NCBI RefSeq assembly: GCF_000426465.1
Contig: NZ_KE384528.1
Coordinates: 115,698 to 179,697 of the forward strand
Direction of reading: 5' to 3'
Source: Epilithonimonas caeni DSM 17710
GTDB taxonomy: Bacteria; Bacteroidota; Bacteroidia; Flavobacteriales; Weeksellaceae
DNA: 64,000 nt
Positions 15,369 through 25,412 of this stretch are shown here, piece after piece (the first letter of the stretch is position 1; each line of letters starts with the position of its first letter). The notes below the pieces were generated by a model, which saw only the letters and a list, made by a program, of their open reading frames with translations, was not told where the DNA came from and ran no database searches. Position numbers and translations under genes: made by a program.

Positions 15369-15944
15369 GTGAATACAAAAGTTAATGAACATATAGAAAA
15401 GTCCAGACAATGGAAAAATGAGATGAGCGCATTGAGAACCATTATCCTGGATTGTCAATTGACAGAAGACCTCAAATGGGGAAAACCGTGTTATTCCTTT
15501 AGCAAAAAGAATATTGTCATTATCCAAGGTTTTAAAGAATATTTTGCACTTCTGTTTTTCAAAGGCGGAATTATGAAAGACCCTGAGCATCTTCTTGTAA
15601 AAATGGGAGAAAATACACAAGCCGGAAGACAAATGCGATTTGAAAATGTTCAGGATATTCTGGACAAAAAATCAATTATCAAGGATTATATTTTCGAAGC
15701 CATTGGAATCGAAGAACGTGGAGAAAAAGTACAAATAAAAAAAGACGCAACGCCAATTCCTGAGGAATTTCAAATTAAACTAAATGAAAATCCCGAATTG
15801 AAATCCGCTTTTGAGTTCTTAACTCCTGGAAGACAACGAGCATATCTGTTTCATTTTTCTGCGCCAAAACAATCTAAAACCAGAAAATCCAGAATCGAAA
15901 AATATATCCCAAATATTCTGGATGGAAAAGGTATGAATGATTGA
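15369..15944 (+). CDS. YdeI/DUF1801-like protein
   Basis: This small cytoplasmic protein resembles Bacillus YdeI: it starts NTKVNEHIEKSRQWKNEMSA, then has LRTIILDCQLTEDLKWGKPC and NIVIIQGFKEYFALLFFKGG (the DUF1801 part), followed by an OmdA-like C-terminal segment FLTPGRQRAYLFHFSAPKQS. I chose the GTG at 15369 (191 residues) because relatives begin at this point; an in-frame ATG at 15294 would add 25 residues of very basic sequence that overlaps the likely promoter region between the divergent genes. The family role is not established; B. subtilis YdeI has been linked to resistance to cationic peptides. Confidence 0.75.
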   Translation: MNTKVNEHIEKSRQWKNEMSALRTIILDCQLTEDLKWGKPCYSFSKKNIVIIQGFKEYFALLFFKGGIMKDPEHLLVKMGENTQAGRQMRFENVQDILDKKSIIKDYIFEAIGIEERGEKVQIKKDATPIPEEFQIKLNENPELKSAFEFLTPGRQRAYLFHFSAPKQSKTRKSRIEKYIPNILDGKGMND

Positions 15945-15972
15945 CAATATTTTAAGTCTCATTGATTTTGCA

Positions 15973-16030
15973 AATCTCGCAGATTCTATAGAAGAAAAAA
16001 TTTGCGTAAACTTCTAAAACTGCGAGAGAA
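15973..16030. repeat. Palindromic intergenic repeat, CTCGCAGATT family (copy 2)
   Basis: TCTCGCAG (15975-15982) is the exact inverse of CTGCGAGA (16020-16027). The interior carries AAATTTGCG, as in the copy at 9331-9412. It lies between the YdeI-like and DUF4256 genes. Confidence 0.6.
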
Positions 16031-16059
16031 ATATTTTTATCTAAATACAACCAATCAAT

Positions 16060-16620
16060 ATGAAAAATAAACCTCAGCTTTCATCAGAACAACAGGAATT
16101 AATCAAAACTCTGAAAACCCGTTTTGAAAAGAATCTGAATCGTCACGAAAATATCCAATGGAAAGATGTTCAGAAAAAACTGGAGTCCAATCCAGAAAAA
16201 CTCTGGTCACTCAGCGAAATGGAAAAAACTGAAGGCGAACCGGATGTTGTAGGTTACGATAAAAAAACAGACGAATATCTTTTCATAGATTGTTCCTTAG
16301 AAAGCCCAAAAGGCAGACGAAGCCTTTGCTATGACCGGGATGCGCTCAATTCCAGAAAAGAAAATAAACCCACAAACAGTGCAGTAGATTTGGCCAATGA
16401 AATCGGAATCGAGATTTTGGATGAAAAACAATATCGTGAGTTACAATCATTGGGAAACTTCGACCTGAAAACATCCAGCTGGGTGAAAACACCTGATGAA
16501 ATCCGGAAATTAGGCGGTGCTATCTTCTGTGACAGACGTTACAACACTGTTTTTCTCTATCACAACGGTGCCGAATCGTATTATGCTGCGAGAGGTTTCC
16601 GTGGGGTTTTGAAGGTTTGA
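16060..16620 (+). CDS. DUF4256 domain-containing protein
   Basis: This 186-residue soluble protein matches the DUF4256 family over its whole length, with NPEKLWSLSEMEKTEGEPDV, DCSLESPKGRRSLCYDRDAL and a C-terminal CDRRYNTVFLYHNGAESYYA. No signal peptide or membrane segment is present. Its biochemical role is unknown. The stop codon lies two bases from the stop of the convergent Fur-family gene, so their transcripts overlap and no terminator is visible between them. Confidence 0.85.
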   Translation: MKNKPQLSSEQQELIKTLKTRFEKNLNRHENIQWKDVQKKLESNPEKLWSLSEMEKTEGEPDVVGYDKKTDEYLFIDCSLESPKGRRSLCYDRDALNSRKENKPTNSAVDLANEIGIEILDEKQYRELQSLGNFDLKTSSWVKTPDEIRKLGGAIFCDRRYNTVFLYHNGAESYYAARGFRGVLKV

Positions 16621-16621
16621 C

Positions 16622-17002
16622 TCAAGCACAATCTTTACAAATCCCTGTCAAAATACAATTTACGCTTTCAACAGAATAGCCCTTTTCCAGTGAAAACTGA
16701 ACTTCAACCGGCAGACATTGTATCGTTTCGCATTTTGTACATCTGAAATGAAAATGATGGTCTGCCAGTTTTTTCTCTTCGCATTTGATGCAGACTGCAA
16801 AATACTGTTTTCCGTCTTCTGCAACAATTCGGTGGAGAATTCCGTCTTCGCAGAATCTGTTTAATACTCGATAAATCGTTGCTCTATCAATATCAACATT
16901 GATATTTTTCTCGATAGAATCCTGACTCATCGCTTTAGCTTTATTAGTTAACAAATTCAAAACAGCTTCTTTTGCTGGCGTATTCCTTCTTTTTATTTTC
17001 AT
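16622..17002 (-). CDS. Fur-family transcriptional regulator
   Basis: Fur proteins are metal- or peroxide-sensing DNA-binding repressors. The 126-residue protein has the winged-helix domain at about 1-65 (DIDRATIYRVLNRFCEDGIL) and a dimerisation domain with HHFHF at 82-86. A structural zinc site of the CxxC...CxxC kind is visible (C88/C91 and C122/C125), with additional cysteines C71, C74, C96 and C116. The protein is short and lacks the histidine-rich N-terminal site of true Fur, so whether it senses iron, zinc, manganese or peroxide is undecided. It is divergent from a thioredoxin-reductase-like gene 71 bp away, its likely target. Confidence 0.88.
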   Translation of the reverse strand: MKIKRRNTPAKEAVLNLLTNKAKAMSQDSIEKNINVDIDRATIYRVLNRFCEDGILHRIVAEDGKQYFAVCIKCEEKKLADHHFHFRCTKCETIQCLPVEVQFSLEKGYSVESVNCILTGICKDCA

Positions 17003-17015
17003 TAATGCGATTTAG

Positions 17016-17045
17016 TTGCAATAATAAAAATTAATCATAACTTTG
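17016..17045 (+). promoter_or_regulatory. Promoter of the CPYC flavoprotein gene
   Basis: TTG (17016-17018), exactly 19 bp, then TAACTTTG (17038-17045): a textbook flavobacterial promoter, 28 bp upstream of the start codon. It lies in the 71-bp region shared with the divergent Fur-family gene, so a Fur site could overlap it. Confidence 0.75.
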
Positions 17046-17073
17046 ACAAATAAAATGACAAAAATTATTTAAA

Positions 17074-17982
17074 ATGACAAAACAAGATCAATTTGATGTT
17101 ATCATAGTTGGGGGAAGTTACGCCGGACTTTCTGCCGCAATGTCTTTGGGAAGGTCACTTCGAAAAGTTTTGGTGATTGACAGTGGAAAACCTTGCAATG
17201 AACAAACTCCATATTCGCATAACTTTTTGACCCAGGATGGAAAAACGCCAAAAGAAATATCCAAGATAGCAAAAGAACAAGTTAGGGACTACGATACTCT
17301 ACAATTTCACGATGGTCTTGCAACAGAAGGCAAAAAAACAGAAAATGGATTTGAGATCACAACAGAAAAAGGCGAAAAGTTTGGCGCCAAAAAACTTATT
17401 TTCGCAACAGGGATTATAGATGATGTCCCGAAGATCAAGGGTTTTTCCGAATGTTGGGGAATTTCTCTGATTCATTGTCCGTATTGTCACGGTTACGAAT
17501 ATAAAGGAAAGAAAACTGGAATTATCGCTAATGGCGAACGTGCGTTTCATATTTCATCACTGGTCAACAATCTGACAGATGATTTGACGATCTTAACCAG
17601 AGGAAAAGCTGACTTTACAGAAGAACAATTTCAAAAACTGAGACAACATAACATCGATATCATCGAAACAGAGATTGATGAGATCCAGCATCAGAATGGA
17701 AATATTGAAACTTTGATATTATCCGACGGCAAAAAACTGAACTTCGATGCAGTATATGGCGCATTCCTCTTCAAACAACATTCAGACATACCAGATTCTT
17801 TAGGTTGCGAATTTACAGAACATGGTCATATCAAAATCGACAACAAACAAAATACGACGGTTCCGGGTGTTTATGCTTGCGGCGACAATTCCTGCGCAAT
17901 GCGTTCTGTCGCCAATGCGGTTTATACTGGCAACCTTACCGGAGCAATGGTCAATATGGACTTGACGAATGAAGATTTTTAA
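17074..17982 (+). CDS. Thioredoxin-reductase-like FAD oxidoreductase with CPYC motif
   Basis: The 302-residue protein has the thioredoxin reductase fold: FAD-binding VIIVGGSYAGLSAAMSLG at about 9-26, redox pair C135-P-Y-C138 in HCPYCHGYE, and a C-terminal FAD motif GVYACGDNSCAMRSVANAVY. The middle domain, where NADPH-dependent enzymes carry GxGxxA, reads GIIANGERAFHI, so ordinary NADPH binding is doubtful. The CxxCHGYE form is also seen in dithiol oxidases of the GliT/HlmI kind, and such an oxygen- or ferredoxin-linked enzyme is possible. Its position opposite a Fur-family gene suggests control by metal or oxidative stress. General class is secure; electron donor and substrate are not. Confidence 0.87.
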   Translation: MTKQDQFDVIIVGGSYAGLSAAMSLGRSLRKVLVIDSGKPCNEQTPYSHNFLTQDGKTPKEISKIAKEQVRDYDTLQFHDGLATEGKKTENGFEITTEKGEKFGAKKLIFATGIIDDVPKIKGFSECWGISLIHCPYCHGYEYKGKKTGIIANGERAFHISSLVNNLTDDLTILTRGKADFTEEQFQKLRQHNIDIIETEIDEIQHQNGNIETLILSDGKKLNFDAVYGAFLFKQHSDIPDSLGCEFTEHGHIKIDNKQNTTVPGVYACGDNSCAMRSVANAVYTGNLTGAMVNMDLTNEDF

Positions 17983-17989
17983 TAACCAA

Positions 17990-18014
17990 AAAACCGCATC
18001 AATGATGCGGTTTT
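17990..18014. terminator. Bidirectional terminator between the flavoprotein gene and mdh
   Basis: AAAACCGCATC (17990-18000) pairs perfectly with GATGCGGTTTT (18004-18014) around a three-base loop, between convergent genes. Confidence 0.8.
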
Positions 18015-18033
18015 AACTTATATAAGGATCTGA

Positions 18034-18960
18034 TTAAAATTTCAAATCACCATTCACTTCTCTTACAGCCTTAGCAGCTTCAGCAAATTTTGCCTTTTCC
18101 TCATCGGTCAAAGAGATATCTACAATTTTCTCAACACCGTTTTTCCCAATAATAGCAGGAACACCAAGACAAATATCACTTTCGCCATACTCACCATCCA
18201 ACATTAGAGAACAAGGAATCATTTTTTTCTGGTCACAAGCAATCGCCTGAACCATTACGGAAACAGCCGCACCAGGAGCATACCAGGCTGAAGTTCCCAA
18301 TAATTTAGTAAGTGTTGCCCCACCAACTTTAGTTTCTTCGATAACGTAAGCTTTTTGCTCATCACTCAGGAATTCTGAAACAGGAACTCCATTTCTAGTT
18401 GCTTTGCTGTAAAGTGGCAACATCCCAGTATCAGAATGTGCCGCGATCACCATACCGTCAACATCAGAAATTGGACTTTCTAATGCCTCAGCTAATCTGT
18501 ATTTGAATCTTGCAGAATCCAAAGCACCTCCCATACCGATAATCCTTTCTTTTGGAAGGCCGGATGTTTTGTGAACCAAATAGGCCATAGTATCCATCGG
18601 GTTAGAAACAACGATGATGATCACATCCGGAGAGTTTTTAACAAGATTTGCAGTAACATCTTTTACGATACCCGCATTGATACCGATCAGTTCCTCTCTT
18701 GTCATCCCAGGTTTTCTAGGAATCCCGGAAGTAATGACAGCAACATGAGAGCCAGCTGTTTTGCTGTAATCTCCCGTTGTGCCGGTAATTTTCGTATCAA
18801 AACCATTAAGAGAAGCTGTCTGCATCAAATCCATTGCCTTACCTTCTGCAAAACCTTCTTTGATGTCCACCAAAACTACTTCAGATGCGAAATTTTTCAT
18901 CGCAATATATTCAGCACAAGAAGCTCCAACAGCTCCAGCCCCTACTACAGTTACTTTCAT
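18034..18960 (-). CDS. mdh: Malate dehydrogenase
   Basis: This TCA-cycle enzyme interconverts malate and oxaloacetate with NAD. The 308-residue protein is of the lactate-dehydrogenase-like class: NAD-binding VTVVGAGAVGASCAEYI at about 3-19, aspartate D32 for NAD, substrate residues R82 and R88 in PRKPGMTR, the D148/R151 segment GGALDSARF and catalytic H175 in AAHSD. R82 marks malate rather than lactate specificity. It is transcribed alone, convergent with the CPYC flavoprotein and divergent from pfkA. Identification is firm. Confidence 0.95.
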   Translation of the reverse strand: MKVTVVGAGAVGASCAEYIAMKNFASEVVLVDIKEGFAEGKAMDLMQTASLNGFDTKITGTTGDYSKTAGSHVAVITSGIPRKPGMTREELIGINAGIVKDVTANLVKNSPDVIIIVVSNPMDTMAYLVHKTSGLPKERIIGMGGALDSARFKYRLAEALESPISDVDGMVIAAHSDTGMLPLYSKATRNGVPVSEFLSDEQKAYVIEETKVGGATLTKLLGTSAWYAPGAAVSVMVQAIACDQKKMIPCSLMLDGEYGESDICLGVPAIIGKNGVEKIVDISLTDEEKAKFAEAAKAVREVNGDLKF

Positions 18961-19142
18961 AATATATTTATCAGTTTAAAATTTTTATATTGTATTGTTC
19001 GTAAATATAATAAATCTTGTAAGATCCGAAAAAAAATTAAATCAAACATTTGTCATATTTGCAAATGACTGTTCTCTATTACCATATGATATAATTTATC
19101 CTATATTACTAAAACATGAGCCAAAATGTGGTTGATATTTCG

Positions 19143-19150
19143 TAAATTTG
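19143..19150 (+). promoter_or_regulatory. -7 element of pfkA
   Basis: TAAATTTG lies 20 bp upstream of the pfkA start codon. A TTG is present only 8 bp upstream of it, too near to be the -33 element. Confidence 0.5.
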
Positions 19151-19170
19151 CTTAGAAAAAAATTAAAAAT

Positions 19171-20157
19171 ATGTCAGAAAACAACATTAAATCTATTGCT
19201 GTTTTAACATCTGGAGGTGACGCTCCCGGAATGAACGCAGCACTTAGAGCCGTTGTAAGAACAGCAAATCACTACAATATAGAATGCTATGGGATCCGAG
19301 AAGGATATAATGGACTAATTGCTGGTGATGTAATAAAAATGGGACCTCGTTCCGTGAAAAATATAATCAATCAGGGCGGAACTATTCTGAAGTCTGCCCG
19401 ATCCAAGGAATTTATGACACTGGAAGGGAGAAAAAAAGCTTTCGAGCAATGTCAAAAATTAGGCGTGGATGCATTGGTTTGCATAGGCGGAGACGGAAGT
19501 TTCACTGGTGCAAAAGTTTTCAATGAAGAGTTTGGGATCAAAGTTATCGGTATTCCGGGAACTATTGACAATGATATATTTGGTACAGATAAAACCATTG
19601 GTTATGATACAGCTCTTAACACAGCAATGGACGCCATCGACAAAATCCGCGATACAGCAACGTCTCACAACCGTGTTTTCTTCGTAGAGGTAATGGGACG
19701 AGATGCTGGATTCATCGCCCTTAACAGTGGAATTGCAACAGGAGCTCTTGACATCCTGATCCCGGAAAGAAAAGACAGCCTTGATGATCTTTTTGAAACC
19801 TTCACTACGGCTGAAAAAGTGGGCAAATCATCAAGCATTGTTGTGGTTGCAGAAGGTGAAGAATTAGGAAATATCTATGACCTTGCAAAAGCAACAAAAG
19901 AAAAATTCCCCAATTATGACATCCGTGTAACAATTCTTGGGCACATCCAAAGAGGAGGCTCACCAAGTTGTGCAGACAGAGTTCTGGCCAGTCACTTAGG
20001 ATATGGAGCCGTCATCGGTCTGATGGAAGGCAAAAACAAAGTGATGGTCGGGATGCAATCTAACAAGATCACTTATACGCCGATAGAAGAAGCGATTAAA
20101 AAACATAACGAAATAGACAAAGACCTGCTTCAGATCGCCGAGATCTTGGCAATGTAA
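19171..20157 (+). CDS. pfkA: ATP-dependent 6-phosphofructokinase
   Basis: PfkA phosphorylates fructose 6-phosphate to fructose 1,6-bisphosphate, the committed step of glycolysis. The 328-residue protein has the ATP site TSGGDAPGMNAALRA at 13-27 and GGDGS at 106-110, the catalytic D133 in PGTIDNDI and the substrate motif MGRDAGF. Glycine in GGDGS and in GIPGTIDND marks the ATP-dependent rather than the pyrophosphate-dependent class. gapA follows 46 bp later in the same direction without a terminator, so the two glycolytic genes are probably one operon. Confidence 0.96.
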   Translation: MSENNIKSIAVLTSGGDAPGMNAALRAVVRTANHYNIECYGIREGYNGLIAGDVIKMGPRSVKNIINQGGTILKSARSKEFMTLEGRKKAFEQCQKLGVDALVCIGGDGSFTGAKVFNEEFGIKVIGIPGTIDNDIFGTDKTIGYDTALNTAMDAIDKIRDTATSHNRVFFVEVMGRDAGFIALNSGIATGALDILIPERKDSLDDLFETFTTAEKVGKSSSIVVVAEGEELGNIYDLAKATKEKFPNYDIRVTILGHIQRGGSPSCADRVLASHLGYGAVIGLMEGKNKVMVGMQSNKITYTPIEEAIKKHNEIDKDLLQIAEILAM

Positions 20158-20173
20158 TTCTTAATAAAAATAA

Positions 20174-21208
<1,035 letters not shown>

Positions 21209-21229
21209 TCTGAAGCTTTATGATAAAAT

Positions 21230-21260
21230 AAAACCTTTCAAAATGAATTGAAAGGTTTTT
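21230..21260 (+). terminator. Terminator of the pfkA-gapA operon
   Basis: AAACCTTTCAAA and TTGAAAGGTTT form a long stem followed by a run of T, about 20 bp after the gapA stop codon. Confidence 0.85.
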
Positions 21261-21324
21261 TTATGTTTAAAAATGATAAAACTCACAACCGTTTTATGGA
21301 GCAATAATTGTAATTTTATGTGAG

Positions 21325-22521
21325 ATGGAAAAAACAATTTTAAAGCCTCGATTTAAAGATGCATCTCATTTCAGAAATTTTTGGGAAACCGGGAATGGTA
21401 AAAGCCTGATAGAATTTTCCGGCGCCGAGGTAAGCTTCAGAGATTTTGACAAATTCTCTCATTACTATTATGATGTAGATGAGATCGGAGATCAGGTCGT
21501 GAAGGACATCTATTTTACCCGATCATTTCCTGAAGCTTCAAAACAAATTGAATCCTATATCAGAAATGGTATTTCTGAAAACGATAATATTTCTGAAAGT
21601 GTAAAGGTACTTTTCGGACAAACTCAATCAATTCCAGATTGGGTAGATTTTGATTTGATAAAATATGGTGCAGAACTTTGTATGCGTTGCAATGTGGACT
21701 CATTAATTTCATTAAGAGACTATTGTTTAATTGGCGGCTACGATTATGCCTATCTCAACAAACCGCTTATCGCTACAGAAGCTCTGAAAAAGGGCGCTGT
21801 AAAGCGTTTATCGGAAACCCTGGACTTTTGGGTGAATGTCACAAGAACCGACGCACTTTTAATTCATAAAAAAGGTTACGAATTTGCTATAAAAACCAGA
21901 TTGATACATTCCTACGCAAGACTTTCCATAAAGAAGTATTATAAAGACTGGGACACGGAAAACTGGGGCGAACCCATCAATTCCTGGGATATGATGGCGA
22001 CTTACATCGGTTTCAGTCTGGTATTTTTATACAGTTTGCACAAATTGGGAAATACATTTTCAGAAAAAGAGGAAAAAGGGCTGTTTCATCTTTGGAAATA
22101 TGTCGGTTATCTTTTAGGAATTCCCGAATATCTTTTACCTGATGATAAAAAACAGGCCACAGAATATTTTTATCTTTGGACCTCCATACAACCGCCATCA
22201 GACAAAGATTCTATACTACTGGCTCATTCTTTATTAAATGAATCCCTTGAAAACCCTATCCTAAAATTCAGTTTCCAAAGAAGAAACCTTCGTTATCTGC
22301 ACATCTGCTGCACATGGTTCTTGTTGGATGATGATGTGTGCGAAAGACTGGAAATCCCAAAAGTAAAATACAAGAACCTATTTCCAAAGTCAAAGCAACT
22401 GTTTAATAAAATCTATGAAAGCTTATTAAGTAGAGAAGCCCAAATAAAAAAGGGAAATATGGATCAAATGAAAGTACTGGAGGATTATCTAAACATAACA
22501 AAAAATTCAAATTTCCATTAA
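21325..22521 (+). CDS. Oxygenase MpaB family protein (DUF2236)
   Basis: The 398-residue protein matches the MpaB/Lcp (DUF2236) family, haem-b proteins that include the latex-clearing rubber oxygenase and the fungal MpaB enzyme. Visible family segments are FVNV-like DFWVNVTRTDALLIHKKGYE, TRLIHSYARLSIKKYY with the conserved histidine, INSWDMMATYIGFSL, and YLLGIPEYLLPDDKKQATEY. No signal peptide is seen, so it is probably cytoplasmic, unlike secreted Lcp. The substrate is unknown. It stands alone between gapA and recA. Confidence 0.8.
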   Translation: MEKTILKPRFKDASHFRNFWETGNGKSLIEFSGAEVSFRDFDKFSHYYYDVDEIGDQVVKDIYFTRSFPEASKQIESYIRNGISENDNISESVKVLFGQTQSIPDWVDFDLIKYGAELCMRCNVDSLISLRDYCLIGGYDYAYLNKPLIATEALKKGAVKRLSETLDFWVNVTRTDALLIHKKGYEFAIKTRLIHSYARLSIKKYYKDWDTENWGEPINSWDMMATYIGFSLVFLYSLHKLGNTFSEKEEKGLFHLWKYVGYLLGIPEYLLPDDKKQATEYFYLWTSIQPPSDKDSILLAHSLLNESLENPILKFSFQRRNLRYLHICCTWFLLDDDVCERLEIPKVKYKNLFPKSKQLFNKIYESLLSREAQIKKGNMDQMKVLEDYLNITKNSNFH

Positions 22522-22561
22522 AATCAAATTGGTAAAACTAAAACCTCCGATTAAAATAATA

Positions 22562-22593
22562 TTGGATTTTGATCTTAAAATTCCGTATTTTTG
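22562..22593 (+). promoter_or_regulatory. Promoter of recA
   Basis: TTG (22562-22564), 21 bp, then TATTTTTG (22586-22593), 20 bp upstream of the chosen recA start. No obvious LexA-type palindrome overlaps it. Confidence 0.7.
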
Positions 22594-22613
22594 AGAATAA
22601 TTTTTTTGAAATA

Positions 22614-23615
22614 ATGAGTACGAACGACGATAAGAAAAAAGCACTCCAGCTAGTGCTTGAAAAACTAGATAAAACCTACGGAAAAGGGACTGTTATGACT
22701 TTGGGCGAGGATTCTATAGATTCTACAATTGAAGTAATCCCTTCCGGATCTCTAGGTATCGACCTTGCTTTGGGCGTAGGTGGATATCCAAGGGGAAGGA
22801 TCATAGAGATCTACGGCCCTGAATCTTCTGGTAAAACCACATTAACTCTTCACGCTATTGCAGAAGCTCAAAAAGCAGGTGGGATCGCGGCCTTCATAGA
22901 TGCAGAACATGCATTCGACCGAAACTACGCTGCAAAGTTAGGGATCGATCTGGAGAATCTGATCATCTCTCAGCCAGACAATGGAGAACAGGCTTTGGAA
23001 ATTGCGGACAACCTGATCAGATCAGGAGCCATTGACATTGTTGTAATTGACTCTGTTGCAGCACTGACGCCAAAAGCAGAGATCGAAGGCGAAATGGGAG
23101 ATTCCAAAATGGGACTTCATGCAAGACTAATGTCACAGGCTTTAAGAAAATTGACGGCTACTATCTCCAGAACAAAATGTACCGTGATCTTCATCAATCA
23201 ATTACGTGAAAAAATTGGTGTGATGTTCGGAAACCCTGAAACTACAACAGGAGGAAACGCTCTTAAATTTTACGCTTCTGTAAGAATTGATATCAGGAAG
23301 GCAAGTGCTCCGATCAAAAATGGGGACGAAGCTGTCGGAAGCCGTGTAAAAGTAAAAATTGTTAAAAACAAAGTTGCACCACCTTTCAAACAAGCAGAAT
23401 TCGACATTATGTACGGAGAAGGCGTTTCTAAAGTTGGAGAGATTTTAGATACTGCTGTAGACCTTGCTGTGGTCAAGAAAAGCGGATCTTGGTTCAGTTA
23501 TGAAGACACTAAATTAGGACAAGGTCGCGATGCCGTAAAAGAGGTATTGAGAGACAACCCGGAATTGGCAGAAGAAATTGAAGGTAAGATCAAAGAACTG
23601 ATCAAACAAAAATAA
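22614..23615 (+). CDS. recA: Recombinase A
   Basis: RecA forms filaments on single-stranded DNA, drives homologous pairing and activates the SOS response. The 333-residue protein has Walker A GPESSGKT at 68-75, the conserved [19 protein letters not shown] region, the DNA-binding loop L1/L2 motifs ([29 protein letters not shown]) and a short C-terminal acidic segment. I chose the ATG at 22614 (start [10 protein letters not shown]) because an upstream in-frame start at 22569 would overlap the -7 promoter box and homologues begin here. A strong terminator follows. Confidence 0.96.
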   Translation: MSTNDDKKKALQLVLEKLDKTYGKGTVMTLGEDSIDSTIEVIPSGSLGIDLALGVGGYPRGRIIEIYGPESSGKTTLTLHAIAEAQKAGGIAAFIDAEHAFDRNYAAKLGIDLENLIISQPDNGEQALEIADNLIRSGAIDIVVIDSVAALTPKAEIEGEMGDSKMGLHARLMSQALRKLTATISRTKCTVIFINQLREKIGVMFGNPETTTGGNALKFYASVRIDIRKASAPIKNGDEAVGSRVKVKIVKNKVAPPFKQAEFDIMYGEGVSKVGEILDTAVDLAVVKKSGSWFSYEDTKLGQGRDAVKEVLRDNPELAEEIEGKIKELIKQK

Positions 23616-23618
23616 GAG

Positions 23619-23651
23619 AAAAGGCTGTGAACAATTTCACAGCCTTTTTTT
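23619..23651. terminator. Terminator of recA
   Basis: AAGGCTGTGA and TCACAGCCTT form a perfect stem followed by seven T. It also lies against the stop codon of the convergent beta-barrel gene and may serve both. Confidence 0.85.
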
Positions 23652-24327
23652 ATTTGAAGAAATAACTCACTCCAAGGCTTATAACCTGCTCTGATTTTTT
23701 CTTTTGCGCATCTGGATCCAATGTCCAAGACTCTACCAGATTGGGATATGTATTGGATAGTCCTATATCATACTTCAAAGCAATTTCCAACTGGCGCCTA
23801 TAGCTATATCCTACGCCTGCTCCTAATCCAAAGTTAAAGGAATTGGCCTTTCCATTGATATTAGGATATTGTGGATTCACAACATTTGGGTCATAATAAT
23901 CCCTTCCTGTAGGGAGATTTTTTACTTTTTGATTGATTAAAAAATTGAATCTTGGACCAATCAATCCAAAAAATTCCGATTCTGCCTCTGAGAAATAAGC
24001 TTTAAAGTTAAGAGGAACACTTAGATAGTTATTGGCGTACACAGCATCATAACCAGATCTGCCTTTAGCTTCTTTGGTCTTTCCTGTTTCTCCCGCCCCA
24101 TAATATAAGATCTCACCTTGTATATAAAACTGTTCCGTAATACCAACCGGTACTTGTGCCACAACACCTCCTAAAACAGAGAATCTGGGTCCGGAAGGAT
24201 TGTGTGCATTTCTTACTCTGGAATAAGTTCCTCCTGCCACAAGGCCAAATTCAGTAGACCTGAAATCAATCTGCGCCTGAGAGAACAATGAGATCAATAG
24301 TAATGACCCGAAAAGGATTTTTTTCAT
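23650..24327 (-). CDS. Outer-membrane beta-barrel (porin-like) protein
   Basis: The 225-residue protein has a signal peptide (1-18, LISLFSQA) and alternating strands of an OMP_b-brl_2-type eight-stranded barrel: FGLVAGGTYSRVR, EQFYIQGEILYYG, YLSVPLNFKAYF, FFGLIGPRFNFLI, FNFGLGAGVGYSY, and a final strand VISLGVSYFFK ending near a phenylalanine. It is predicted to sit in the outer membrane; function unknown. The stop codon overlaps the recA terminator. A -7 box lies 27 bp upstream. Confidence 0.85.
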   Translation of the reverse strand: MKKILFGSLLLISLFSQAQIDFRSTEFGLVAGGTYSRVRNAHNPSGPRFSVLGGVVAQVPVGITEQFYIQGEILYYGAGETGKTKEAKGRSGYDAVYANNYLSVPLNFKAYFSEAESEFFGLIGPRFNFLINQKVKNLPTGRDYYDPNVVNPQYPNINGKANSFNFGLGAGVGYSYRRQLEIALKYDIGLSNTYPNLVESWTLDPDAQKKKSEQVISLGVSYFFK

Positions 24328-24354
24328 ATTAGTGTTTTATAAATTTTTATGCTC

Positions 24355-24362
24355 CAAATTTA
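24355..24362 (-). promoter_or_regulatory. -7 element of the beta-barrel gene
   Basis: The minus strand reads TAAATTTG 27 bp upstream of the start codon. It comes just after the sucD terminator. Confidence 0.45.
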
Positions 24363-24374
24363 AATAAAAAAAAT

Positions 24375-24397
24375 GAGAAGCCCAGATAGAGCTCCTC
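24375..24397 (-). terminator. Terminator of sucD
   Basis: On the minus strand GAGGAGCT pairs with GGCTTCTC (two G-U pairs) and eight T follow, 33 bp past the stop codon. Confidence 0.65.
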
Positions 24398-24430
24398 AAA
24401 TATATTTAAGTACTTAAAATCTTAGTCCTA

Positions 24431-25303
24431 TTATGCTAAAACCGTCGCAACAGTTTTCCCAATCTCAGCAGGAGAATCTACAACATGAATCCCGTTTTCT
24501 TTCATAATAGCCATTTTTGCCTGAGCAGTGTCATCAGCTCCGCCAACGATAGCTCCGGCATGTCCCATTGTTCTACCTTTTGGCGCTGTTTGTCCTGCGA
24601 TGAAACCTACAACTGGCTTGGTTGAGCCACTGGCTTTGTACCATCTTGCAGCTTCAGCTTCCAAAGATCCACCGATCTCACCGATCATTACTACAGCTTC
24701 AGTTTCAGGATCGTTTATGAACAGCTCCAAAGCTTCCTTAGTCGTAGTTCCAATAATTGGATCTCCACCAATTCCGATAGCCGTAGAAACCCCGAAACCA
24801 GCTTTTACAACCTGATCAGCAGCTTCATAAGTCAAAGTTCCGGATTTTGAAACGATACCGACTTTTCCTTTTTTGAAAACGAAACCTGGCATGATTCCGA
24901 TCTTAGCCTCATCAGAAGTGATAATACCAGGACAGTTTGGTCCGATCAGACGGACATCTCTGTCTTGGATATAATCCTTAACTTTTACCATATCAGCAAC
25001 AGGGATACCTTCTGTGATACATACAATAACTTTGATACCCGCTTCAGCAGCTTCCATCACGGCGTCTGCAGCAAATGCAGGTGGAACGAAAATAATACTC
25101 ACATTAGCTCCTGCTTTTTCTACAGCTTCAGAAACTGAGTTGAAAACCGGCTTACCAAGATGCTCTGTCCCTCCTTTTCCTGGAGTCACGCCTCCAACTA
25201 CGTTGGTTCCGTAATCGATCATCTGACCTGCATGGAAAGTACCTTCGTTACCTGTAAATCCTTGTACGATAACTTTAGAATCTTTGTTTACTAATACTGA
25301 CAT
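24431..25303 (-). CDS. sucD: Succinate-CoA ligase subunit alpha
   Basis: SucD is the alpha subunit of the TCA-cycle enzyme that converts succinyl-CoA to succinate with ATP or GTP formation. The 290-residue protein has the CoA-binding start [18 protein letters not shown], the ligase segments [20 protein letters not shown] and [14 protein letters not shown], and the phosphorylated histidine H248 in [11 protein letters not shown]. The beta subunit gene sucC is not adjacent, which from memory is usual in Flavobacteriia. Transcribed alone with its own -7 box and terminator. Confidence 0.95.
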   Translation of the reverse strand: MSVLVNKDSKVIVQGFTGNEGTFHAGQMIDYGTNVVGGVTPGKGGTEHLGKPVFNSVSEAVEKAGANVSIIFVPPAFAADAVMEAAEAGIKVIVCITEGIPVADMVKVKDYIQDRDVRLIGPNCPGIITSDEAKIGIMPGFVFKKGKVGIVSKSGTLTYEAADQVVKAGFGVSTAIGIGGDPIIGTTTKEALELFINDPETEAVVMIGEIGGSLEAEAARWYKASGSTKPVVGFIAGQTAPKGRTMGHAGAIVGGADDTAQAKMAIMKENGIHVVDSPAEIGKTVATVLA

Positions 25304-25345
25304 TTTATATTATAATTTATTGATTTTATAAACATTTGTTATTCG

Positions 25346-25353
25346 CAAAAATA
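25346..25353 (-). promoter_or_regulatory. -7 element of sucD
   Basis: The minus strand reads TATTTTTG, 42 bp upstream of the start codon. No TTG at the expected spacing. Confidence 0.4.
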
Positions 25354-25412
25354 ACGATAATAATCCAAAAATTTCTTGGAATTAAAGATTTTTTGAAGAT
25401 TTAAAATATGAT

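Noticed and set aside
22569-22613. Upstream start for recA
   Set aside because: It would include the -7 promoter element in the coding region and does not match the usual RecA N-terminus.
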